From: CAIOSQ01 sp964434345
GTDB taxonomy: Bacteria; Pseudomonadota; Alphaproteobacteria; CACIAM-22H2
NCBI GenBank assembly: GCA_964434345.1
Contig: CAYSUY010000003.1
Span: 1-64,000 of the forward strand
Length of the DNA stretch: 64,000 nucleotides
Reading direction: 5' to 3'
The notes beneath the pieces were generated by a model, which saw only the letters and a list, made by a program, of their open reading frames with translations, had not been told where the DNA came from and searched no databases. Both the position numbers and the translations under genes were made by a program. Positions within the stretch are counted from its first letter, which is position 1, and each line of letters opens with the position of its first letter. Of the stretch, positions 14,584 through 22,105 are shown piece after piece.

Positions 14584-16269
14584 GTGACCGTCGCAGGGAT
14601 ACAGGCGGGCGCGCCGACGACGGTTGTCGGCCGTCTCGCCCGCTGGGAGGTTCCTTTCGGGGCGGACATGTCCGACGCGGACGTCGATGCGCTGCTGGAA
14701 CGTCCCGAGATAGCAGACATCAAGGCGGGAAATTTTCCACCCGGCGTTCCGCTGCGTGGCATCCTGCGCAACGACGCGCGCATCGTTACACTGGCTCCCG
14801 GTGCGATCGCAGTGCGCGAAGGCGATTACGGCAATTCAGCGTTCCTTGTGCTCGATGGAACATTGCGGGTCGTGCTGCCACCAGGCCTGCCGCACGAAGC
14901 CTTGGGCCGGCAGGCGCCGGAACGCCGCGGACTGCTTGCGACCATCGCACACGCGCTGCGCCGGCCCAGGTTCCCGGAGGCGCGTGACATCGCGGGACGC
15001 GCGGGACGCCTTCGTCCGGGACACGCATCGCGATCGTATATGTTTTTGCAGGACATTCCCCGTGTGCTCGACGAGCATCGCAGCGTCACGCTCGTGGCGG
15101 GCGACATTTTCGGCGAGCTTGCCGCGCTGGGCCGCGTTCCTCGCTCGGCGACCGTCTTCGCCGAGACAGAGGCGCGGTTGCTTGAGATACGCTGGCAGGG
15201 CCTGCGCGAATTGCGACGCTTCGATCCAGGCTGGAAACGACGGATCGACGAAAACTACAGACGCAACGCGCTCCTCAACCATCTCCAGGCGCATCCGGTA
15301 TTCGCGACCCTCGCACCAGATGTGCTTGCATCGGTCTCCACGCGGGTAAAGCTAAAGAGCTTCGGAAATTCAGAATGGCATGTCGCGCACAAACGCGCGA
15401 AGACAAACGGCGGTAACACCGACGAGGAACCGATCATCGTCGCGGAGGGTAGCCGCCCTGACGGGATCTATCTGATACGATCAGGCTTCGCGAGGCTTTC
15501 GACGCGGGTCGGCGGCGGACGGCGGACGATCACCTATCTCGGTGTAGGAGATCAGTTCGGTCTCGCCGAGACCTACGCCGCGTGGAAGACTGGCGGCGAG
15601 GTCAGGCTATCCCAGACGCTGAGTGCGATCAGCTCCGTGGACATCCTGCGCGTTCCCGCGCATGTGCTCGAGAAGCACGTCTTTCCGACGCTGCGCGACG
15701 TACCCGCGCCGTTCACGACCGAGCGTCGAATCGAGGAAGATGGGTTTGTCGACTGGATGGTCGACGAGCGCTGGGTCAACGGCACTCAGACGATGCTGAT
15801 CGACCTGGACCGTTGCGTGCGCTGCGACGACTGCGTACGCGCCTGCGCGGCAACTCATGATGGAAATCCGCGCTTCCTCAGGCATGGGCCCGTCTCCGAC
15901 CATTGGATGGTCGCGAACGCCTGCATGCACTGCCAGGATCCGGTCTGCATGATCGGCTGCCCGACGGGCGCCATCCATCGGCACGAGCAGGCCGGCGTCG
16001 TGGTCATCAACGACGATACATGCATCGGATGCGGGACCTGCGCGGCGTCGTGCCCGTACGACAACATACGCCTCGTCGAGATTTCCGACCTGTCCGGCGC
16101 GCCGGTCGTCGACGAGACGGGCAAGCCGGTTCGCAAGGCGACGAAGTGCGATTTGTGCGTCGGCCAGCCCGGCGGTCCGGCCTGCGTACGCGCCTGTCCA
16201 CAGGATGCGCTGCGCCGCACGGGAGGCGAGGCACTTTTGAGACATGGCATGAAAGGCGGTCCGGTATGA
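14584..16269 (+). CDS. Two cyclic-nucleotide-binding domains fused to a four-cluster ferredoxin
   Basis: A 561-residue cytoplasmic protein from a GTG start. Residues about 60-210 and 235-365 are two cNMP-binding domains. The first has a classic phosphate-binding cassette (IFGELAALGRVPRSATVFA, 175-193); the second is less canonical (DQFGLAETYAA). Residues 405-545 form a NrfC/DmsB-like ferredoxin with four Cys groups: 411/414/417/421, 447/450/455/459, 480/483/486/490 and 522/525/534/538, enough for four [4Fe-4S] clusters. Such ferredoxins pass electrons between a redox enzyme and a membrane quinol protein. The fusion suggests that cAMP or cGMP gates electron flow (inference). There is no DNA-binding helix-turn-helix. 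It overlaps the next gene by 4 bases. Confidence 0.88.
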   Translation: MTVAGIQAGAPTTVVGRLARWEVPFGADMSDADVDALLERPEIADIKAGNFPPGVPLRGILRNDARIVTLAPGAIAVREGDYGNSAFLVLDGTLRVVLPPGLPHEALGRQAPERRGLLATIAHALRRPRFPEARDIAGRAGRLRPGHASRSYMFLQDIPRVLDEHRSVTLVAGDIFGELAALGRVPRSATVFAETEARLLEIRWQGLRELRRFDPGWKRRIDENYRRNALLNHLQAHPVFATLAPDVLASVSTRVKLKSFGNSEWHVAHKRAKTNGGNTDEEPIIVAEGSRPDGIYLIRSGFARLSTRVGGGRRTITYLGVGDQFGLAETYAAWKTGGEVRLSQTLSAISSVDILRVPAHVLEKHVFPTLRDVPAPFTTERRIEEDGFVDWMVDERWVNGTQTMLIDLDRCVRCDDCVRACAATHDGNPRFLRHGPVSDHWMVANACMHCQDPVCMIGCPTGAIHRHEQAGVVVINDDTCIGCGTCAASCPYDNIRLVEISDLSGAPVVDETGKPVRKATKCDLCVGQPGGPACVRACPQDALRRTGGEALLRHGMKGGPV

Positions 16270-17081
16270 GGGCGATCTCGCGCCCTGCAATCGGCATTTG
16301 GATCGTTGCGGCGATCGGCATTGCGGCGATCGCGATGTTGCGGACATCATCCCTTGGTCGCGCCTTTGATCCCGATTTCGCTACAGGCTGGATCCTGCTC
16401 GCGATCATCATCGCCCTCGCACTCTACGGCGTGCGCAAGAAGATCCCGATGCTGCCGCTCGGGCGCGCGTCTGTCTGGCTGTCCCTGCACGTGGTCGGCG
16501 GAGCCGTCGCCATCGCCGCCTATGCGATCCATGTCGGGACGCTTTGGCCGGCCGGCGCAGCCGACCGCGCCCTCGCGCTCGGCTTTGCGCTCGTAATTCT
16601 CTCCGGCGTCGCTGGACACCTCCTGCAGGCTGTCCTACCGACCCGACTGGCTCGCAGTGGCCCCGAACTTCTGTATGAGAGGATTCCCGCCGAGATCGCG
16701 CGCCTGCGCGACGCGGCCGCGGAAACGATACTTGGTACCGCAGCCGTCGCGGGACATACGACCCTGAGCGATTTCTATGCCCAGACGCTGGCCTGGTATT
16801 TCGAGCGTCCACGTTTCGCGGTCGACCATATCGTCGGCGGACAGGCCGCCGCCACCTGGGAGCGTCTCAAGCTCGGCGCAATCGAACGGCTTCTGACAGA
16901 CGAGGAGCGCCCAAACCTCGCGGCGCTCGCCGCGATCTGCGCACGCAAGCGGGCTGTCGATGCGCAATATGCCCTGCAAAGCCTGCTGCGCGCCTGGACC
17001 TTCGTCCACGTTCCCGCGGCTAGCGCCTTTCTTGTGATGGCGCTTTGGCACAGCGTCCTCGTCCACGTCTACGCAGGCTGA
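16266..17081 (+). CDS. Inner-membrane protein, candidate b-type cytochrome
   Basis: A 271-residue integral membrane protein with about five hydrophobic helices (residues 7-25, 39-57, 68-92, 103-124 and 242-268) and a soluble loop of about 110 residues before the last. Histidines sit inside or at the ends of helices: H75 and H89 in helix 3, H118 in helix 4, and H248, H262 and H267 in helix 5. This spacing suits one or two b-hemes, as in quinol-linked anchor subunits. I do not recognise the exact family. It is coupled to the ferredoxin gene by an ATGA overlap, so the two probably form the inner-membrane electron entry or exit module. Confidence 0.75.
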   Translation: MRAISRPAIGIWIVAAIGIAAIAMLRTSSLGRAFDPDFATGWILLAIIIALALYGVRKKIPMLPLGRASVWLSLHVVGGAVAIAAYAIHVGTLWPAGAADRALALGFALVILSGVAGHLLQAVLPTRLARSGPELLYERIPAEIARLRDAAAETILGTAAVAGHTTLSDFYAQTLAWYFERPRFAVDHIVGGQAAATWERLKLGAIERLLTDEERPNLAALAAICARKRAVDAQYALQSLLRAWTFVHVPAASAFLVMALWHSVLVHVYAG

Positions 17082-17083
17082 GC

Positions 17084-18784
17084 ATGACGCGCGACGATTT
17101 CCGACACGACCGCAGCCGCTACGAGCGGCCTTCGCTCGGCTGGCGCTGTGGCCGAGCGACCGGTTGGGGGCGGCCTTGCGTATCGGGGCCAGGGCCCGAC
17201 GGAACCTGCCCTCACCGCGACTCCCCCTGCGCGCCGCGGCGGATGCACGCCCAACTGCGCGGACGCATCGCGCTCGTCGCTGCGGCGCTTGTCGCCGCGC
17301 TGATCGTACTTCTGGCAGGCGACGCCGCGCGCCTCGTGGGTCTGCCATCGTCGCTCGATGCCGGACCGCTCTCTGCGGCGCACGCAGTCTTTATCGGCGA
17401 GGAGGGTTGTGCCTCCTGCCATTCCGCCCATGGCCGTGGCGCCGCCGGTTGGCTGACGGCGGCACTCGGCGCCGTGCGCCCCGGGTCGGCGCATGCGATC
17501 GATGGCGCGTGCACGTCCTGCCATGGCTTCGGTGGTCATGAAACCCTCCCGCATAATGCGACCTTCGAGACCCGTGCCGAACTGCAACCGACCAGTTGTG
17601 TCGGTTGCCATACAGAGCATCGTGGCGAGTCTCGCATGGCCGAGCGCGTGGCCGACGCGCAGTGCAAGTCCTGCCACTCCGGACAGGTTCATGGCTTTTC
17701 CGTCGACCATCCCGCTTTTCCTCCCGAGTATCCATCCAAGCCCACCGGGTCGAAGATGTTCGACCATGCGTCACACCTGACGAAGCATTTCGTCGACCCG
17801 CGAAACGCGCAACTCGTGCCGAAGGGCGCGTGCATGGGCTGCCATGCGTCCGAGCCACGTAGTGGCGATATCCGCATAGCCGGCTACGACGCGGCATGCG
17901 CCGGCTGCCACGATCAGGGGATCGCCCGACGCGAGCTTCTGCTCATGCGCTGGCCGGAGCTCGAGCCGGCGCCAGCGCAGGAAACTGCCGGGGTCTGTGG
18001 CACTGGCGGGGGTGACGCGGGCAGTGACCCGGTCTCGCTTGATCCACCCAACGCGCTTCTCGCGCTGCTGCTCGGATCGTCGGCCGACGACCCCGCAACC
18101 TACGGCGAGCCACTGCGCACGCTCGCCAGAGCCATGGTTGCCGAGGGCTCCACACCAATCGTGGCCCTGGCAGGCAAGCGCCTGGAGGGCGATCCGGCTG
18201 CTCTTTTACGCGGTCTCGCAGGCGAAACGGCGCGCCTCGCGGCCTGCGCCTGGACCGCCAACCGGGAATACGAGGCGTCCAGCGCCTCCGGCCCCGGATG
18301 GCGCGCCGAGGCACTCGAAATACGCTACGCGGCGCCAGGCCATGGAGATCCGGTGATCCGGGTCTGGCTTGACGCGTTCGCCAGGACGGCAAGGCCGCAG
18401 GACGCGGAAGACGCCGAGCGCTTCGAGGCCGCACGCGCCGAGATCCTCGGTGCCGACGGCCCCGGCCAATGTCTCAAATGTCACGCGTCGACTGGGCCCG
18501 AGGAAGGGCCACGCCGCATCTCATGGTCCCGACCGGCCGCGCCGCACGATCGGTTGAACCGGTTCGATCACCGCCCGCATGTGACCGCGCTCGGCGGCGA
18601 GAGCTCCTGCACGTCCTGCCATAAGCCGCTAGCGACCAGGACTGGCACGGGCCTCGCCTCGATCGCGCGGGAATCCTGCGCCGACTGCCATCGCGCGGGA
18701 CTTGCAGGCGACAACTGCCTTACCTGCCACGCGTATCACCAAAATCACGCTCTGAAGCCACGGATGGCAAAAGATGCAGACTGA
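17084..18784 (+). CDS. Decaheme cytochrome c with N-terminal anchor
   Basis: The protein has ten CXXCH sites. Six are in the first half (CASCH, CTSCH, CVGCH, CKSCH, CMGCH, CAGCH) and four near the end (CLKCH, CTSCH, CADCH, CLTCH). About 185 heme-free residues lie between the sixth and seventh (17914-18469). A hydrophobic segment (RIALVAAALVAALIVLLAG) would be a signal anchor. The ATG at 17084 follows the previous stop closely but adds 53 Arg/Cys-rich residues before that segment. The ATG at 17243 puts the anchor at the N-terminus and may be the true start, although it has no good ribosome site. The end overlaps the pentaheme gene by 11 bases. Confidence 0.85.
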   Translation: MTRDDFRHDRSRYERPSLGWRCGRATGWGRPCVSGPGPDGTCPHRDSPCAPRRMHAQLRGRIALVAAALVAALIVLLAGDAARLVGLPSSLDAGPLSAAHAVFIGEEGCASCHSAHGRGAAGWLTAALGAVRPGSAHAIDGACTSCHGFGGHETLPHNATFETRAELQPTSCVGCHTEHRGESRMAERVADAQCKSCHSGQVHGFSVDHPAFPPEYPSKPTGSKMFDHASHLTKHFVDPRNAQLVPKGACMGCHASEPRSGDIRIAGYDAACAGCHDQGIARRELLLMRWPELEPAPAQETAGVCGTGGGDAGSDPVSLDPPNALLALLLGSSADDPATYGEPLRTLARAMVAEGSTPIVALAGKRLEGDPAALLRGLAGETARLAACAWTANREYEASSASGPGWRAEALEIRYAAPGHGDPVIRVWLDAFARTARPQDAEDAERFEAARAEILGADGPGQCLKCHASTGPEEGPRRISWSRPAAPHDRLNRFDHRPHVTALGGESSCTSCHKPLATRTGTGLASIARESCADCHRAGLAGDNCLTCHAYHQNHALKPRMAKDAD

Positions 18785-20555
18785 CCTGATCGCAGCACCC
18801 TGTCGCCGCGGTTCGAGCCTGATCGCAGCGGTCCTTTTCGTCATCGCAGTTGCCTTCGCGCTGGCGTTGGTACCCGTGCCATCGCTAGTGGCGCGAGCGG
18901 CCGAGACCGATCCACATGCAGACCTGCTCGCTGAAACTTCGTACCCCACAGCGGCGCAATGCGGCTCGTGCCATGGGCAGATATTTTCCGAATGGGCGTC
19001 CTCGAACCACGCCTACGCTTCGATCTCGCCGATGTTCCACAAGTTCGAGCAGGCCATCAACGATCTGTCCTCCGGCACGATTCGGGGCTTCTGCGTGCGC
19101 TGCCATCAGCAGGTCGGCACACAGCGTGGCGAAGAGCGGTGGTTGCCGCTCTGGGAACGCAGCGCGGTCGCGCGCGAGGGCGTAACCTGCATCACCTGCC
19201 ACCGCATCTCCGAACAATACGCCAAGACCAACGGTGAACGCAGCATTGTCCCCGGCGACATCCATACACCTGTGACTGGCGCCGGCGATGGCGAGAAACT
19301 GGGTGAGGTTATCGCGCAGAAAGACAGCTACCGCGTATCGACAGGGCCGACGGAACGGGGCAACAAGATCCATCTCGGCGTTTTCAAGCTCGATCAGATC
19401 TCCAAGTCCGAGTTCTGCGTGTCGTGTCACCAGGTCGCCGTCCATCCGGGCATCAAGCTCGAGGTCGTGTGGGACCAGTATCGCGCATCGCCAGCGCTTG
19501 CCGAAGGCGTGAGCTGTCAGGATTGCCACATGGGCAAGGTGCCTGGCGTGGCGAGCGGCTATGAAACCGCTCCCAGCGCCGTGGTCAACGGCAAGCCCGT
19601 CAACCCCGGCCGCAAACACAGCAACCACGCGTTCTACGGCCCAGGCTATCCGATCGCCCATCCGGGCATCTTCCCGATCAACCCCAAGGCAGCGAAGTTC
19701 GACATCCGCGACTGGCTCAAGTTCGACCACCGCGCCGGCTGGGGAACCCAGGAGTTCGAGGACAAGGTGGAGTCGGGGCAGATCCGGGCCGAGTTTCCCG
19801 AGCCCTGGACGGATCGCATCGACCGCGAGGAAGCTCGCGAGATCGTCGACGAGAACCATGAACGTCTCGAAGAGAAACGCGAGCTGCGCCGCAAGGTCAT
19901 GGAGAACGGGTCGCGGCTCGATGGGCCATTCTTCGCCGCACCGCCGCGTGCCGGCCAGAAGCTCGCCTTCACCTATCGCATCACAAACACCAACAACGGC
20001 CACAACCTGCCCTCAGGTTCGCTCGGCGCCCAGCCCGAAATCTGGCTCAACGTCGCGCTCATCGGACCTGACGGACGCACCGTGTGGGAGAGCGGATACG
20101 TCGACTCGCATGGCGACATGGCGGATCTCCACTCGCTGGACGTGTTGGCCGGGCGTATCCCCCGTGACACGCAGCTCGTCAATCTCCAGACCAAGTTTTT
20201 GACGCAGAACGTCAAGGGGACGGACCGAGAGATGTATCTGCCGATCAATTTCGACGTCGACCAGCTGCCCTTCATCCGGCCTGCAAGCGTCCCCACGACC
20301 GTCCTCAACCATCCACCGGGTATCCGCATGGAAGCCCGAAGCATCCCGCCACTCGGCACGCGCGACGCCACCTACGAAATCCCGGCCTCGCTGATGACGC
20401 AGCCCGGAAAGTACCGGCTGGCCGTCCGTATGCGCAGCCGCGCCGAACCCATCTATTTCATGAAATTCGTCAAGGCGACGCAAGAAATGGAGCAGTCCAT
20501 GAACGAATGGATGCTCGACATCCACCCCTACAGCGTCGCTTTCGACGTCCGCTGA
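18774..20555 (+). CDS. Pentaheme cytochrome c with C-terminal beta domain
   Basis: A 593-residue precursor with a signal anchor (SLIAAVLFVIAVAFALALVP). Five CXXCH sites start at residues 63, 107, 139, 215 and 248, with c554-like surroundings (QCGSCHGQIFSEWASSNHA). From about 370 a heme-free domain follows, with the NTNNGHNLPSGSLGAQ pattern seen at the C-terminus of several large multiheme cytochromes, where the His can serve as a distal heme ligand. A charged helical linker lies between (REEAREIVDENHERLEEKRE). It starts inside the end of the decaheme gene and ends 20 bases before the barrel gene, so the three are a unit. Confidence 0.88.
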   Translation: MQTDLIAAPCRRGSSLIAAVLFVIAVAFALALVPVPSLVARAAETDPHADLLAETSYPTAAQCGSCHGQIFSEWASSNHAYASISPMFHKFEQAINDLSSGTIRGFCVRCHQQVGTQRGEERWLPLWERSAVAREGVTCITCHRISEQYAKTNGERSIVPGDIHTPVTGAGDGEKLGEVIAQKDSYRVSTGPTERGNKIHLGVFKLDQISKSEFCVSCHQVAVHPGIKLEVVWDQYRASPALAEGVSCQDCHMGKVPGVASGYETAPSAVVNGKPVNPGRKHSNHAFYGPGYPIAHPGIFPINPKAAKFDIRDWLKFDHRAGWGTQEFEDKVESGQIRAEFPEPWTDRIDREEAREIVDENHERLEEKRELRRKVMENGSRLDGPFFAAPPRAGQKLAFTYRITNTNNGHNLPSGSLGAQPEIWLNVALIGPDGRTVWESGYVDSHGDMADLHSLDVLAGRIPRDTQLVNLQTKFLTQNVKGTDREMYLPINFDVDQLPFIRPASVPTTVLNHPPGIRMEARSIPPLGTRDATYEIPASLMTQPGKYRLAVRMRSRAEPIYFMKFVKATQEMEQSMNEWMLDIHPYSVAFDVR

Positions 20556-20575
20556 AACGACCCGGAGGCAAAACG

Positions 20576-22087
20576 ATGCCACTCCATCCGCGTGCCGGGC
20601 TGATACCCCTCGCGATAGCGCTTGCCTTCGGCATCGCGATACCGGCCTCAGCAGCCGGCGACGAGCCGGCCATGTCGCCAGGCGTCGAACGGGTGCCTCA
20701 CGACCCGAAGGTGTTCAAGGCCGATCCGGTCTACGGCACGCAAAGCTACGACCCGGCGCGCCAGATAGAAATCTATGGTGGCAAGCGAGACGTCCCAGAA
20801 CCACGCCCGCTGCTCGAGGTCGGCCGCCCTCTCTATCGCGAGGGACCGCTGCCACCCTCCTATCATTTCCTCGGCGCCAAGAACCCCGTCAGCCCGTCCC
20901 TGATCCTCTACGGCGACTGGCGGACAGCGATCGCTTCGAACGACAACGGCCGCGGCAAGTCGACGTCGCAGGTGGCGACGCGCCTCAACCTCGAGGCCGA
21001 TTTCGCGATCACCTCGACCGAACGCATCCATGCGCTGTTCCGGCCCTTCGACAAGGGTGGTCGTTTCACGCGCCACGAATTCGCGGGCGAAAACAGGCGT
21101 AGCGAGTTCATCCTCGACGGCAATGTCGACGCGCTCTTTTTCGAGGGGGATCTCGGCAACATCGCCGCCGGTCTTTTTGGCACCTACGGTTCCCTTGATG
21201 TACCGGTTGCCGCCGGACTCATGCCGCTGGTGTTTCAAAACGGTGTCTGGATGGACGATGCCATCACCGGCTTCGCGGTCGGCCATGCCGGACGCAACAG
21301 CCGGAGCCTCGGCATCTCAAACATGGACGTGTCCGTGTTCGCCGGCTTCAACAAGGTCTCAAGCCCGGCGCTGCGCAACGCCGCAGGTGAACCCGCGGAC
21401 CGCGACGCGCGCGTCATCGGCGCGGCCTTGTTCCTCGACGCCAACGAGGGGCATTGGGAATTCGGCCTCGGCCATGTCGAGGGCAAGAACGCCCTCACCG
21501 ATCAAGGATACAGCAGCGCGGCGATCTCCTTCACGCGGCGCTATGGCGGATGGCTGTCCAACAGCATTCGCATCGTTGGCGCCTTCGGTCAGGACCGCGA
21601 GCGCAACCGACAGCAGAGCGCTGATGGTTTCGTCGTTCTGCTCGAGAATTCGTTGATTACATCAAAGCCGCTGACATTAGTTCCCTACTTCAACGCCTTC
21701 GCGGGGTTCGACCGGCCACAATCTCTTGCGCGCGATTCGGGCGCGGGCGGGATCCTGAAGAATACCGGTATCCTCTTCGAGACCGATGGCTTGACGAACT
21801 TTCCTAAACTCGACGACACCGCCCACAACACCTACGGGGGATCGCTCGGACTGCAGTACCTTTTCAATCTCGATCAGCAGATCGTGGTCGAAGTCGCGGG
21901 GCTGAATGTCCATGGAGGAACCCTCGAGGCGGGGCGTTCTGCCCGCGGGGCCCAATTCGGGGCAGGCATCCGCTACCAGCTTCCCCTGACCAAATCGCTG
22001 ATCTTCCGCGCCGACGCGATCGCCGCTCATCGCGAGAACGACGAGAACATTTACGGCGTCCGATCGGAATTGCGGCTGAAGTTCTGA
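20576..22087 (+). CDS. Outer-membrane beta-barrel protein (porin-like)
   Basis: A 503-residue precursor with a signal peptide ending IPASA. About 75 residues of Pro-rich N-terminal segment precede a long run of alternating amphipathic strands (e.g. FGQDRERNRQQSADGFVVLL; LGLQYLFNLDQQIVVEVAGL). The protein ends RSELRLKF with the terminal Phe recognised by the BAM assembly machinery. No known porin family was recognised. Position directly after two large multiheme cytochromes suggests that it houses a cytochrome in the outer membrane, as barrels of Mtr- or Pio-type conduits do; that is inference. The ATG at 20576 has the ribosome site CGGAGG. Confidence 0.78.
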   Translation: MPLHPRAGLIPLAIALAFGIAIPASAAGDEPAMSPGVERVPHDPKVFKADPVYGTQSYDPARQIEIYGGKRDVPEPRPLLEVGRPLYREGPLPPSYHFLGAKNPVSPSLILYGDWRTAIASNDNGRGKSTSQVATRLNLEADFAITSTERIHALFRPFDKGGRFTRHEFAGENRRSEFILDGNVDALFFEGDLGNIAAGLFGTYGSLDVPVAAGLMPLVFQNGVWMDDAITGFAVGHAGRNSRSLGISNMDVSVFAGFNKVSSPALRNAAGEPADRDARVIGAALFLDANEGHWEFGLGHVEGKNALTDQGYSSAAISFTRRYGGWLSNSIRIVGAFGQDRERNRQQSADGFVVLLENSLITSKPLTLVPYFNAFAGFDRPQSLARDSGAGGILKNTGILFETDGLTNFPKLDDTAHNTYGGSLGLQYLFNLDQQIVVEVAGLNVHGGTLEAGRSARGAQFGAGIRYQLPLTKSLIFRADAIAAHRENDENIYGVRSELRLKF

Positions 22088-22105
22088 GAACCGGAAGAGA
22101 CGCGC

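Noticed and set aside
13623..22087. Assignment as a named Mtr, Pio or Geobacter porin-cytochrome system
   Set aside because: Heme counts, gene order and the ferredoxin/membrane protein/reductase partners do not match any of these as I know them.
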